64,000 nucleotides of DNA from CAZDWZ01 sp964509425 (GTDB lineage: Bacteria > Bdellovibrionota_C > UBA2361 > SZUA-149 > CAZDWZ01). Made by a program: the position numbers and the translations under genes. Below, one piece after another: positions 24,365 through 33,755 of the stretch. The stretch lies in assembly GCA_964509425.1 (NCBI GenBank), contig CAZDWZ010000007.1, positions 186,001 through 250,000 on the forward strand. Direction: 5' to 3'. A model generated the notes under the pieces. It was not told the DNA's origin. It saw nothing but the letters and a program-made list of their open reading frames with translations, and searched no databases. The first letter of the stretch is position 1. Every line of letters starts with the position of its first letter.

Positions 24365-26080
24365 TTACTTCGCGGGGGCGGTATATCGCTCCTCGATCGC
24401 CTGTATAATGAGATTCTTCGATTCTTCGCACGTCAGCTCGGACTCAGTCCCCACACTCTCGACCGTGTCGGCGAGCTGTTCGTCCTTTATGTAGTCTCGA
24501 ATCCAGGCCGCATAATCATTCGATCGAAGATGATGAAGCCAGGTCTCATCATCCACGCCCTTTGCAAGCTGCACAAAAACCAGGAGGTTTTGAGCACGCA
24601 GATTGAGCTTTCGCTCGGGTCCTCGGAAATAGAATGACTGCTCTTCCGGCAGATTCCCTTCCGCGTACTTTCGACGATGGCGCTGACGCTGGGTCGCCGG
24701 TGGATTAACGGAGAGAATCTTCCCTGTCCCGCTTGAACGCTCCCAGACAATTGCTTTGCCCCGTTCCATCGACCCAGGAGGAAGTTGTGGCGAAGGAAGC
24801 TCGGCGATCGAGCTGAATTCATGGATTACTTCCTGCGCCGTATCGCCGACCGATATGCAGATGTCTACCTCTTTCACCACCTGAGGGAGCACGGTGCGCG
24901 GATACAGAGTAACGAACATCATTTGTGAAAGTTTTCCCGGTACATTCAGGACAGAGTGTTGCCATTCGACGGGAAGCACGTGATGAGCCTCGTCGACGAT
25001 GATCCAGTGCGGTCCGCCGGTGTGGCGCCGAAGCTCAAGGAGTTTTGGAAGGAGCGACAGAAAAACCGAGGGACGATCTTCGAGCGGAACCGCGACCAAG
25101 CTGACGATTGCGTTATGACTGGGCTTCTTGAGGAGCTTGGTCAGGTCCTCCATTCGAGGCGCCTCCTTTGTATTGCCGATTCCAACCGCCCCTTCGAAGG
25201 TTTCGAAGTCGCCCTCGGGGTCGATCACGCAAAATTGGTAGCCTTTGGCGACCAGCTGTTCCAAGAAAGTCGTGACGAGAGTAGATTTCCCTCCACCGGA
25301 AGTACCGGCAACGAGGACATTCGCTGATCGGTACGGGAGCAGAAACGGCTCCTCGGCATTTCCGAAATTACCAAGCGTGATGCGGTCCGCGGGTCGCGGC
25401 TGGAACGCGTCACGAAGGTCGTTCTCGAGTATAGAGTCAATGAGCTCTACGACACCTTCACCATGATCTCTCACTGTAACGAGAGATGCCGTCTCTTTCA
25501 AAGAGGGGAGCGCATTCTGTACTGCCACGCCGCACTCGCACAGAGTGAGAAAGGAGTGGTCGTTCTCCGCGTCGCCGACACCTACGGTGTTATGACGAGA
25601 TATTCCAAGCTCCTCGAGAGCCGCCCGTAATCCCGTGGCCTTGTTAACACCGCTCGGGAGCACCATCACTGCGCCCTTGTTAAAAATCACTTGCAATTCG
25701 AGATTCATGTCTCGAATGACTCGCAGCACCTCGTTCTCGAAAGGCTCCCATGTCGCGACAATCACCTCTCCTGTCGAAATTGGACCCACTCCTCGTTCAA
25801 CGAGCAGCGACACGAACTCCGCCGGAGGTCTCTCACCGAGTAGTATGCTGTGGTTCGTCTTCGGCTCGTAAAGCTGCGCTCCATTCTCTGCGACAATGTA
25901 GGCGAACAGGTCGAACCGATCGAAATTCTCCCGCAGATCCGCCAGCTCGCGACCCGTCACCATGATGAGCTTACGACCCGATGCCAGGAAACGCTCCAAA
26001 GCGGCGATAGTCGCCGGCTTTACTTTTCCGTCGGTCGCGAGCGTACCGTCATAATCTGTGGCAAGAGCAAGAAACTGCAT
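24365..26080 (-). CDS. HAD-IIB phosphatase fused to a HerA/DUF87-like ATPase
   Basis: Residues 1-215 are a Cof-type HAD hydrolase: the D9-Y-D11-G-T nucleophile motif, MVTGRE (motif II), Lys in NKATG, and GDAENDHSFL with D170 and D174. From about 240 a P-loop ATPase follows: GTSGGGKST (259-267) and WIIVDEAHH (D363, E364), as in HerA/DUF87 pumps. A C-terminal tail carries basic RQRHRRKY and an acidic end. The fusion recurs in several bacterial groups; its task is not known to me. RadD is encoded 116 bases upstream on the same strand. All catalytic residues look intact. Confidence 0.85.
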   Translation of the reverse strand: MQFLALATDYDGTLATDGKVKPATIAALERFLASGRKLIMVTGRELADLRENFDRFDLFAYIVAENGAQLYEPKTNHSILLGERPPAEFVSLLVERGVGPISTGEVIVATWEPFENEVLRVIRDMNLELQVIFNKGAVMVLPSGVNKATGLRAALEELGISRHNTVGVGDAENDHSFLTLCECGVAVQNALPSLKETASLVTVRDHGEGVVELIDSILENDLRDAFQPRPADRITLGNFGNAEEPFLLPYRSANVLVAGTSGGGKSTLVTTFLEQLVAKGYQFCVIDPEGDFETFEGAVGIGNTKEAPRMEDLTKLLKKPSHNAIVSLVAVPLEDRPSVFLSLLPKLLELRRHTGGPHWIIVDEAHHVLPVEWQHSVLNVPGKLSQMMFVTLYPRTVLPQVVKEVDICISVGDTAQEVIHEFSSIAELPSPQLPPGSMERGKAIVWERSSGTGKILSVNPPATQRQRHRRKYAEGNLPEEQSFYFRGPERKLNLRAQNLLVFVQLAKGVDDETWLHHLRSNDYAAWIRDYIKDEQLADTVESVGTESELTCEESKNLIIQAIEERYTAPAK

Positions 26081-26196
26081 AAGTACTGAAAGTTTTAAGC
26101 TGGTTGTGGGAACAGCATTTGAAGATAGTATCTCGCTTGAAACGCAACCATGACGGAGCGCATACGCTCATCCGGCACCGAGCATTTCAGAATCAA

Positions 26197-27924
26197 CTAA
26201 CGGAATATTTTCTCTCGAATTTTCCAATACTCCCCCTGTTTCCGCGCGATGATAAACATCGGAACGCGAAAACGATCCTTGAGGCGGACCGCTTCATTCA
26301 CAGAATCGATTTCGAGCCGATTTTCCGGCCGCCGGTTATGCATACGAATGAAGTTGTAATAGAAAACCTTCGCTTCATTGGAATTATTCAGATAGAAGAT
26401 TTCACTGAGATATTGAGAGTCCACGTCATAATACCGGACTTCAAGACGCTCACGCCCCGCTTTATCAACTCGCTTTTCGAAGATCATCGTCTCGGGACGC
26501 ATCACGTGTGCATCTTTAAGGCTCATCGCCTGCTGAAGCCGCACGTCGTCGTCAATGAGCGGATGCAGGCAACTTTCACAAGTTCGGGCCGCAATATCAT
26601 TCTCGCCGCCGCACCGATCGCAATTCTTAAATCGATATCGGAACCCGCAAGGAATAATCTCGTCCCCATCCGAAGCCTCGATCGCTCCGCGGCACTTTCT
26701 GCCGAAGTGCTCGAGAACATTTCCGGCATCGTCGGTAATGCCCCAGAAATCATTGTGATGCTCGCACTGCGGGCATGGGATCTTCACGGGGACGGAATCT
26801 TCGGTCGGCTTTCGATCGGATATTTGAGGGAGGAAAATATCGTGAGGCACGCCGGTGTAATCCAGAACGAGGCAATCGGACTTTCCTTCGTAGAGTCTGA
26901 GACCGCGGCCGACAATTTGCTGATAGAGCGCCACCGATTCTGTCGGCCGCAGGATCGCGATGAGATCGGTATGGGGAGCATCGAAGCCGGTGGTGAGCAC
27001 CGAGACGTTCACCAGGAATTTTAATTCTTGGGCTTTGAAGCGAGCAATGATTGCGTCTCGCTCATCTCCGGGGGTGTCTCCGATGACGAGAGAAGAGATA
27101 CGAGACGGAAGATAGGTAAGAATTTCCTCAGCATGACGAATTGAGGCCGTAAAGATCAGCACTCCCTTTCTATCTCGAGCGAGATCAACAATGTTTTGAA
27201 TAATTATCGGCGTCACTCGCTTCTGGTCTTTTAGGATGTTTTCGATGTCTTCGAGAGAGTAGCTTTGGGCACCTGAACGAAGCTCGAGGCTTGAAAAATC
27301 ATAGGCGGCAACCGGGGCATCAATTTGCACGGGAGGCGTGAGATAGCCGTCCTCAATCATCGATTTTAATGAGAGCTCAAAGAGACATTTTGCAAAAAAA
27401 CAGGGTTCATCGGTTCGCAAAAAACCTTGATGATTGTAACGGTAGATCCAACCCGTTTGCAGCCGAAACGGAGTCGCCGTGAGTCCAAGGATGCAGATCG
27501 AGGGATTCGCGGCGCGAAGCTTGTCGATCACCTCCGTGTATTGAGCACCGCTTTCGGCCGATACCCGATGACATTCGTCGATCACGAGCAGAGAAAAGTC
27601 ATTAAAAAAGTCATCACCCGCACGAGCAACCGACTGGATGCTCCCGAATATTGTTTTTTCGCTGCGATCCTTTCGTTGCAAACCAGCCGAATAAATTCCG
27701 GCTTCCAACCCGTAGCTTCGATACTTGCCGCAGTTCTGCTCAACGAGTTCTTTCACGTGAGCGAGGACCAACACTCGCCCGCGCGCGATTCGCGCCAGCT
27801 CGGCGATGACCAAACTTTTCCCTGCCCCAGTAGGAAGCACGATGACCGCCGGATTGCGGCTCTTCCGGAAGTGTTTGAGTGTCGAATCAACGGCTGACTG
27901 TTGGTAAGGGCGGAGAGAATACAT
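26197..27924 (-). CDS. radD: RadD (YejH) DNA-repair superfamily-2 helicase
   Basis: The protein matches E. coli RadD almost line by line: LRPYQQ start, PTGAGKSLVIAELAR (31-45), IDECHR, GLTATPFRL, VLTTGFDAPHTDLIAILRPTES and QQIVGRGLRL. The zinc region follows, with CPQC...GRKC...CGFRYRFKNCDRCGGENDIAARTCESC. RadD binds single-stranded DNA-binding protein and helps repair of double-strand breaks and of recombination intermediates. The ATG at 27924 is the conserved start. A 12-bp hairpin lies 44 bases upstream. A HAD-HerA ATPase follows downstream on the same strand. Confidence 0.95.
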   Translation of the reverse strand: MYSLRPYQQSAVDSTLKHFRKSRNPAVIVLPTGAGKSLVIAELARIARGRVLVLAHVKELVEQNCGKYRSYGLEAGIYSAGLQRKDRSEKTIFGSIQSVARAGDDFFNDFSLLVIDECHRVSAESGAQYTEVIDKLRAANPSICILGLTATPFRLQTGWIYRYNHQGFLRTDEPCFFAKCLFELSLKSMIEDGYLTPPVQIDAPVAAYDFSSLELRSGAQSYSLEDIENILKDQKRVTPIIIQNIVDLARDRKGVLIFTASIRHAEEILTYLPSRISSLVIGDTPGDERDAIIARFKAQELKFLVNVSVLTTGFDAPHTDLIAILRPTESVALYQQIVGRGLRLYEGKSDCLVLDYTGVPHDIFLPQISDRKPTEDSVPVKIPCPQCEHHNDFWGITDDAGNVLEHFGRKCRGAIEASDGDEIIPCGFRYRFKNCDRCGGENDIAARTCESCLHPLIDDDVRLQQAMSLKDAHVMRPETMIFEKRVDKAGRERLEVRYYDVDSQYLSEIFYLNNSNEAKVFYYNFIRMHNRRPENRLEIDSVNEAVRLKDRFRVPMFIIARKQGEYWKIREKIFR

Positions 27925-28278
27925 CCGATACCTGTAAATCCGGCTTGGCCTGCGCGCAATGGCGGAATCCGGAGAATCCGAGACGAAAAAAGGATTCTCC
28001 GGAAAACCTCTGAAATCATTTACCTATTCTTCCTCTCTGAAAAAAGATCACAAAATGTAAACTTGATTCGAATTGCCGCCGTTCTCGTTTCATATGATAC
28101 TCTGCCACGCTCTCAGCCCTCCTCCACTCTGAAAGCCCATAATCTTCGATCTTTTCCACTCGAAAAGTGAATTTGTGTTCGTTGATTCCTTGTTTGGAGC
28201 TCAATGCTCCCACCTGGGGGTCAATCTCCGACACTCAGTTTTGGGCAACCCGCCCACACCATCCGCCGAGGAACACCG
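27925..28278. other. Divergent intergenic region upstream of radD
   Basis: It holds the 27968-28003 palindrome and an AT-rich middle (28010-28110) suited to promoters. Its right end turns GC-rich shortly before the next GC-rich gene. No gene is seen. Confidence 0.5.
27968..28003. promoter_or_regulatory. 12-bp palindrome upstream of radD
   Basis: TCCGGAGAATCC (27968-27979) and GGATTCTCCGGA (27992-28003) are perfect inverted repeats with a 12-base A-rich spacer. The place, 44-79 bases before the radD ATG, suggests an operator or a leader hairpin. On the minus strand the loop holds the T-run, so this is not a standard terminator. Confidence 0.5.
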
Positions 28279-28938
28279 ATGCTCTTGACGCAGCTCGCCG
28301 TACACAACAACGACGACGGCTCGGGCTTTCAGATGAACGTCGATCCGCAGCACCTCCCCATCCTGTTCTTCGCGAACGAGTTGCCGCCGATCGGGGGGAT
28401 CGACGACGCCGTGTTCATCACGATGAGCCTCGACCTCCTGAAGCGAATCCCGCCGAACCGCGTCATCCAGCTCTACGACCGGGGGCACCACCCCGGTGTG
28501 CTGGGCAACCTCGTCCGACTCGCGATGCACGGGACGCTGCCCGCGATCCCGAACCACGCGGTGTTGTTCGGCCAACCGATCGCCCTGTCCTGGCAGCCCG
28601 TCGGGAAGCCGGGCGAACGGAAGGAGGCGGGCACCGCGGGGTGCGCGTGGGGGATGCCGTTCCAGATCATCGCCTACCACCCCTTCGGAGCCGACAACCC
28701 GGCCCCAGCCGGCTGCCCGGACGGGACGATGGCCTACTCGCTGACCTCGTCCATCCTGTCGTCCACCCGCACCGGCCGGCCGCTCCACATCACCCTCACG
28801 ACCGGTAAGATCTACTGCCGGGGGACCGGGGTGATCGAACAGGACGGCTACCCCGCGCTGTTGAACTTCGTCGGCAAGGGGGGGCAGCGGATCACCGTCA
28901 TGGACCAGCTCCTCCGGCGGTTGGTGGTCGAGGGCTAA
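28279..28938 (+). CDS. Uncharacterised protein (GC-rich singleton)
   Basis: No family recognised. The ATG at 28279 has GAGGAA 6 bases upstream. The ~219-residue protein has no signal peptide or membrane helix and a mixed alpha/beta look, with DDAVFITMSLDLLKRIPPNRVIQLYDRGHH and a Pro-rich centre. Codons are strongly GC-biased, unlike radD or the next SDR gene. It has its own strong terminator hairpin at 28997-29036, so it behaves as a self-contained unit. Confidence 0.75.
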   Translation: MLLTQLAVHNNDDGSGFQMNVDPQHLPILFFANELPPIGGIDDAVFITMSLDLLKRIPPNRVIQLYDRGHHPGVLGNLVRLAMHGTLPAIPNHAVLFGQPIALSWQPVGKPGERKEAGTAGCAWGMPFQIIAYHPFGADNPAPAGCPDGTMAYSLTSSILSSTRTGRPLHITLTTGKIYCRGTGVIEQDGYPALLNFVGKGGQRITVMDQLLRRLVVEG

Positions 28939-28996
28939 GAAGGGTCGCCGGGGCAGCGGAGCGACACGATTGGCGTCAATCGAGGGTTACGTGCGA

Positions 28997-29036
28997 AGGT
29001 TCTCCGACGGCTCTGCCGCCGGCTGTCGGAGAACCT
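28997..29036 (+). terminator. Hairpin after the 28.3 kb GC-rich gene
   Basis: A perfect 12-bp stem (28997-29008 with 29025-29036) encloses a 16-base loop that can fold further (GGC/GCC). It lies 58 bases past the stop. No U-run follows, so it may be an attenuating or Rho-assisted end. Confidence 0.65.
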
Positions 29037-29207
29037 CCCTCGTACGTCGCATCCCGGAAACATTCGGATTTTTGCGAACAATCTTCTCCCTTGATGGCTT
29101 GTGCCATAAGAGCGCTGACTATTTCTATTCGATGGCGCCTGCATCTTTCCTACTGATCTCAAATACGGGTTGAAAGCTCTCCTCATTTAAAAGGATTTGG
29201 TGCGCTC

Positions 29208-30062
29208 GTGAGTACCACTCGTGACGGAATGATCTCCCTGTGGGCTGCAGTCGCGATGTGGGGCAGCACGGGCCTCCTCATCGCCGCGGTAAGCTGGGAC
29301 ATCGGATCGATGAACTTTGTCCGGGGTCTGGGTGCGCTCGTCACACTATTGCTCTTCATCAGGACATTTCCCATCAAGGTCGGGAAACGCCAGATGCTCG
29401 GAGCGGTTTGTTGTGCGGGAAGCACTGCGTTCTTCACCGTGTCGGTCAGAGAATCGAATCCGGCCGCGGCGATCGTGTGGCTGTACACCGGGTCGCTTCA
29501 CACCGCGATCCACGAACGGCTTGTTCGCAAGCGTGCGCTGCCCGGCGCATTCTGGCTGGCACTGCCGCTTGCGGTCATCGGCCTTGTACTCATCGCCGGG
29601 AAGGACCTGACCGAGGGTTCGGTGTGGGGGCATGTCTCCGGAGCCGCCGCGGGCTTGTGCTTCGGCAGCCTGACGCTCTGCCGTGACGAGAAGGCCGATG
29701 GAAAAGACATTCCAGGCATTTTGTTCTGGGCATTCTTGCTGACGGTGGCGGTGTTTGCCTACCCGTTTGCAAAAGCCCTCTGCGAGAACAGGCTGACGCC
29801 GGTCGCGCTGCCGCTCGGCGCGTCGCTGCTCTACGGAGTTTTCACAGCAGCGTCGTGGATTCTGCTCCTCAGAGCGCTGAAAGTGGTCCGGCCGACCGCT
29901 GCACTGGTCATCCTCGCTGCTGAAGTCCCTCTGGTTCCGCTCGGTGCGGCACTCGTGACGGGTGTGTGGCCGCACATCCAGGTGGTGATCGGTGGGACAA
30001 TGGTCCTCGCCGCAAGCCTCGGACTCAGCTTCGCGACGATGAAGAAGCAGAAAAGTGCTTGA
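29208..30062 (+). CDS. EamA/DMT-family transporter
   Basis: About ten hydrophobic helices are visible in 284 residues. They fall in two halves with the EamA pattern: SLWAAVAMWGSTGLLIAAVS at the start, FVRGLGALVTLLLF, TAFFTVSVRESNPAAAIVWLYTG, and then the second half from GILFWAFLLTVAVFAYPF to TMVLAASLGLSFA. These proteins export small metabolites such as amino acids. The GTG at 29208 has AAAGGA 12 bases upstream; an ATG at 29229 is an alternative. Base use is GC-richer than the SDR gene but less extreme than the singletons. Confidence 0.82.
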   Translation: MSTTRDGMISLWAAVAMWGSTGLLIAAVSWDIGSMNFVRGLGALVTLLLFIRTFPIKVGKRQMLGAVCCAGSTAFFTVSVRESNPAAAIVWLYTGSLHTAIHERLVRKRALPGAFWLALPLAVIGLVLIAGKDLTEGSVWGHVSGAAAGLCFGSLTLCRDEKADGKDIPGILFWAFLLTVAVFAYPFAKALCENRLTPVALPLGASLLYGVFTAASWILLLRALKVVRPTAALVILAAEVPLVPLGAALVTGVWPHIQVVIGGTMVLAASLGLSFATMKKQKSA

Positions 30063-30205
30063 CCGAAGGGTTGGCGCTTCACATTCCGTGAAGCAATCGA
30101 AAGGAGAGCTGCCAACCCTCCACCTTCCCATCCTTTCATTCTCAAATTCAACGTTCTCCCTGCGAGTCGAAACGTATATATGTTTGTGGCAATTACGGAG
30201 GACAT

Positions 30206-30994
30206 ATGGATCTACAGCTCAAAGGCAAACTCGCACTCATTACCGGCTCAACCAAGGGAATCGGTCTCGCGATCGCAACGTCGCTCGCTCGCGAAGGCGC
30301 ACGTGTGATCGTGAACGGCCGCTCGAGCAGCTCACTTACGGAAGCGAAGACGCAAATTCTTTCAGCCGTGAAAGACGCGAAGGTCGAATGCTTTTCGGGC
30401 GATCTCGCGACTCCTCAAGCCGCTGATTCGCTCGGCAAGACTTTTCCGGAAATCGACATTCTCGTAAACAATCTCGGAATCTTCGAACCAAAACCTTTCG
30501 AACAAATTCCTGACGAAGATTGGCTTAGACTTTTTGATGTGAATGTCCTGAGCGGAGTGCGCCTCTCGCGAATGTATTTCCCGAAGATGAAAGAGCGCGG
30601 ATGGGGACGGATCGTATTTATCAGCAGCGAAAGCGGAGTGCAGATTCCGTCAGAGATGATTCATTACGGGATGACGAAGACCGCGCAACTCGCTGTGTCT
30701 CGTGGGCTCGCCGAGCTTTGTGCTGGAACGGGAGTAACTGTCAACTCAGTGCTTCCGGGACCGACACGCTCTGCGGGAGTCGACGAGTTCGTAAACAAGC
30801 TTAGTGGCGGAAAGCCGTTTGAAGCATTCGAGAAAGAATTCTTCGAATCCATCCGGCCGACTTCGCTGCTCAAGCGTTTTGCTACAACCGAAGAAGTCGC
30901 TCACCTCGTCACCTATGTTTGCAGTCCGCTGTCGTCTGCGACGAATGGCGCTGCGTTGAGAGTCGATGGAGGAGTTATTCGATCGTGCGTCTAG
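30206..30994 (+). CDS. Short-chain dehydrogenase/reductase (FabG-like)
   Basis: Classical SDR: TGSTKGIG cofactor loop (14-21), NGRSS, NNLG (the usual NNAG has Leu), the catalytic Ser in ISSESG, and YGMTK (Tyr/Lys). The end, ATNGAALRVDGGVI, is typical. An Arg after the second strand (NGRSSSS) favours NADP(H). It has 262 residues and a perfect GGAGG four bases before the ATG. It may act on fatty-acyl or other ketone substrates; its neighbours give no hint. A bidirectional hairpin follows the stop. Confidence 0.9.
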   Translation: MDLQLKGKLALITGSTKGIGLAIATSLAREGARVIVNGRSSSSLTEAKTQILSAVKDAKVECFSGDLATPQAADSLGKTFPEIDILVNNLGIFEPKPFEQIPDEDWLRLFDVNVLSGVRLSRMYFPKMKERGWGRIVFISSESGVQIPSEMIHYGMTKTAQLAVSRGLAELCAGTGVTVNSVLPGPTRSAGVDEFVNKLSGGKPFEAFEKEFFESIRPTSLLKRFATTEEVAHLVTYVCSPLSSATNGAALRVDGGVIRSCV

Positions 30995-31010
30995 GATTGT
31001 AAAAATCAGC

Positions 31011-31063
31011 GTGCGGGAAGTTGGGCGCTTTCGGTGACAGAGTCACAGAAAACCTTCCCGCAC
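31011..31063. terminator. Bidirectional hairpin between SDR gene and the 31 kb GC-rich gene
   Basis: GTGCGGGAAG (31011-31020) pairs with CTTCCCGCAC (31054-31063). Inside, GTGAC/GTCAC can form a second small stem around AGA. It lies 17 bases after the SDR stop and 25 bases after the stop of the convergent GC-rich gene. Confidence 0.7.
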
Positions 31064-31087
31064 AGTTTACTCAATCGCGCTTCCGAC

Positions 31088-31858
31088 TCAGCCTCGGACG
31101 AACATCACGAGCGCGACGATCCCGACCGTGAGCAACGCGGCCAAGAAGATGAAGACCAAGCCCACGAGGAACGGGTCCCACGTGGTGCGAGCGGGCGGTG
31201 GCGACTTCGACTCCTGCCATGGCGCGCGCTCTCGTTCCTGCGGTTCGGCGGCCGGCGGGGTCACTTGCCCGGTGACGCGAATCGGCTGCTGTGGCGACAA
31301 ATGTCCCTGTCGCGCACGCACGTAACGATACCCTTCGCTGCGCTTTTTGGGGCTCGCGCCCGGAAGCGCGTCTCGGATGAGCACGGTGATGTCCACACGC
31401 TCCGATTTTGCCAGCGCCTCCTCCAGCACTGCCCACAGCTTCTCCGCTTCACCCGCGTTTAGCTCCTCGAACCCCGCCAGCAACGAGGCCAGATCCGGCT
31501 TCGGGGGCTGCGCGGGTTCATCCGGCTTCGGGATCGGCTTCGGGGGTGGCGCGGGCTCGTCCGGCACCGGCGTCGGATGAGCGTCCGCCTCGACAGGAAC
31601 CGCTGTGACGGCGAGCATGCGCGTCCACAGCTCTTCGCCGGCGATGAGCCCGGCGACCGTTTCGATCAGGTCGTTTGTTGTCGGTTGATCTGGCGGCAGG
31701 CCGAGGGCACCGGTGTCAACGGGCTCGGTCGCGTAGCGGGTTGCGAGCATTTGGCGGAGCTTCGTCGCTCCGACCACTCGCTCTCGTTTGGTGAACGACG
31801 TCCTTCGCCGCATAAAGCGGGCGAGGTGATCGAGGTCCACCTCCATCGGAAGAGCCAT
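31088..31858 (-). CDS. Uncharacterised protein with Pro-rich linker and C-terminal membrane anchor (GC-rich singleton)
   Basis: No family recognised. A helical N-terminal domain (about 1-85, VDLDHLARFMRRRTSFTKRERVVGATKLRQML) is followed by a Pro/Asp-rich linker (90-118). A second helical domain (about 120-165, LLAGFEELNAGEAEKLWAVLEEAL) comes next. The protein ends in one transmembrane helix (about 232-254, FLVGLVFIFLAALLTVGIVALVMF), so it is tail-anchored with the domains in the cytoplasm. GAGG lies 9 bases before the ATG. GC-biased codons set it apart from the SDR and OtsA genes on each side. Confidence 0.72.
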   Translation of the reverse strand: MALPMEVDLDHLARFMRRRTSFTKRERVVGATKLRQMLATRYATEPVDTGALGLPPDQPTTNDLIETVAGLIAGEELWTRMLAVTAVPVEADAHPTPVPDEPAPPPKPIPKPDEPAQPPKPDLASLLAGFEELNAGEAEKLWAVLEEALAKSERVDITVLIRDALPGASPKKRSEGYRYVRARQGHLSPQQPIRVTGQVTPPAAEPQERERAPWQESKSPPPARTTWDPFLVGLVFIFLAALLTVGIVALVMFVRG

Positions 31859-32204
31859 GGCTCGGTCCTCGGGGGGATCTACTTTCTATGTGTGTGCGTT
31901 ACGCACCCAGAGAACGGTGGTCCGTTCGCTGGATGCGTAAAAAAATTGGGAAAACATTTCGGCCCAACTTCCCAAATGGTGCCCGGAGGAGACACGTCTA
32001 GAAATGAACGGAAGCGAATAACCTATCAAACTAAAGTGCTTTCCACCATCTCTCCCAGAGCCGGATCTACCGCTCGAGTGTAATAGCACTTAAAAAGATC
32101 TCGTTTTTTCCTTACGTTGTAAAAACCGGAGGCTCTACAGATGACCTTCGTCATTCCCCGGACGAGGTGAATAGATAATCCTGTCGCCCACTTACCGGAG
32201 GTTC
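31859..32204. other. Intergenic region with several small hairpins
   Basis: It holds GTGCG-TTA-CGCAC near 31896, ACGG/CCGT near 31916, and TTGGGAA/TTCCCAA (31946-31952 with 31969-31975). These lie in the leader of the minus-strand GC-rich gene. The right half is AT-richer and should carry the otsA promoter. No gene is seen. Confidence 0.5.
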
Positions 32205-33701
32205 ATGCAAAAACTTGTTGTCGTCTCAAACCGGTTGCCGATTTCTTTCCAGATCGACGGCGACAAAGTATCCGTGCAACCGAGCAGTGGGGGGTTGGTG
32301 ACCGCTCTCGTCCCCATTCTTCGAAGATCGGGCGGGCTCTGGATTGGCTGGGACGGCGGTGCCGAGATCCCTGAGGAGGTCCGTGCCGAGGAGCTTTCGA
32401 ACTTCTCGCTCCAATCAGGTTTTCAGTTCACTCCTGTCGTGCTCGATAAAAAAGACGTAGATGGATTCTACAACGGATTCTCGAACGAGATTATCTGGCC
32501 ACTTTTCCATGACCTCACCACTCGGTGTAATTTCGAGCCGAGCTATTGGGAAGCCTACACAAAAGTAAACGGAACGTTTGCAGAAACCGTAAACAGAGTC
32601 ACGGATCCCACAGACTTTGTGTGGGTGCAGGACTTTCACCTTCTTGGTTTAGCCGCCGCACTCCGAGCGTTAGGCTCCACACAAAGGATCGGATTTTTTC
32701 TCCACATTCCCTTTCCGCCTCCCGATATTTTCCGAAAACTACCCTGGCGTGACGAAATCCTCACTTCGCTGCTCAAATACTCCCACGTCGGACTGCAGAG
32801 CGCCCGTGACTTCCGAAACTTTTGCGATTGCTTTGCACTGAGGCCGGACACCACGGTAACCGCGAAAGGGAAAACCTCAGCGGTGATCCGCTCAAACACC
32901 GGCGAAGAGTGCACGGTGGGTGTCTACCCCATCAGCATCGACTTCAACGAGTTCAACGAGCTCGGCCTCCTGGAAGACGTGAAGGCACGAGCCGAGGGAA
33001 TTCGCTCAGAGATGAACGTGGAACACATCGCTCTCAGTGTCGATCGCCTGGATTACACCAAGGGAATCACATATCGAATTAAGGCTTTTGCAAAAGCACT
33101 CGAGATGGCACCCGAGTTCCGTCGCAAAGTTGCGCTCATCCAACTCGTGGTTCCTAGTCGAGAATCCGTTCCGGAGTATCAAGCGCTTCGCGCTGAAATA
33201 GAACAGCTCGTTACACAGGTAAACGGCTCTCTTGGCGAAACTGGGTGGATTCCAGTGCATCATTTTTTCAGAAGTATTTCGCGTGAAGAGCTCGTCGCGC
33301 TCTACTCGGCCGCCAACGTTGCATTCGTCACACCGCTCAAGGACGGAATGAACCTCGTCTGCAAAGAATATCTTGCGGCGCACCATGATGAAAAAGGCGT
33401 GCTTATCCTCAGTGAATTTGCCGGTGCCGCGGAGGAGCTTGGCAAACAGGCGCTTACGGTCAATCCGGTCGACATCGAAGGGATGGCGAAAGCGTTTATA
33501 CAGGCACTCCAGATGCCGGAAGAAGAGCGCATAAAGCGAGGCCGGGAACTTCGAGAGTATTTGAAGACTGCGGACGTTTTTTCTTGGGCAACTTCGTTTT
33601 TGTTGGCGGCAGGTTGGAAAGGAGAGCTTCCATCGACGAACCAAAGCGGAACTCGCATTTGGGAACGTTTACGACGTCTCATCTCGAAGTTTGATGTCTA
33701 A
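32205..33701 (+). CDS. otsA: Alpha,alpha-trehalose-phosphate synthase
   Basis: The GT20 family starts with VVVSNRLPISF, then SSGGLVTAL and GLWIGWDG. FVWVQDFHLLGLAAALR, IGFFLHIPFPPPDIF and DRLDYTKGI follow. The C-terminal Rossmann half shows FVTPLKDGMNLVCKEYLA and the nucleotide-sugar Glu in SEFAGAAEEL. It makes trehalose-6-phosphate from UDP/GDP-glucose and glucose-6-phosphate for stress protection. 498 residues is the OtsA-only length. GGAGG precedes the ATG. No otsB-type phosphatase is adjacent. Confidence 0.95.
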   Translation: MQKLVVVSNRLPISFQIDGDKVSVQPSSGGLVTALVPILRRSGGLWIGWDGGAEIPEEVRAEELSNFSLQSGFQFTPVVLDKKDVDGFYNGFSNEIIWPLFHDLTTRCNFEPSYWEAYTKVNGTFAETVNRVTDPTDFVWVQDFHLLGLAAALRALGSTQRIGFFLHIPFPPPDIFRKLPWRDEILTSLLKYSHVGLQSARDFRNFCDCFALRPDTTVTAKGKTSAVIRSNTGEECTVGVYPISIDFNEFNELGLLEDVKARAEGIRSEMNVEHIALSVDRLDYTKGITYRIKAFAKALEMAPEFRRKVALIQLVVPSRESVPEYQALRAEIEQLVTQVNGSLGETGWIPVHHFFRSISREELVALYSAANVAFVTPLKDGMNLVCKEYLAAHHDEKGVLILSEFAGAAEELGKQALTVNPVDIEGMAKAFIQALQMPEEERIKRGRELREYLKTADVFSWATSFLLAAGWKGELPSTNQSGTRIWERLRRLISKFDV

Positions 33702-33755
33702 TCAGGTCCGCTTGCTTCTTCGAGCTTCTCTCCGAGCGACGAGAGCGCACGCTTT

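Noticed and set aside
24365..26080. HAD domain as the missing trehalose-6-phosphate phosphatase for OtsA
   Set aside because: It has the Cof-type cap and a fused ATPase, lies over 6 kb away in another unit, and has no OtsB-specific motif that I can see.
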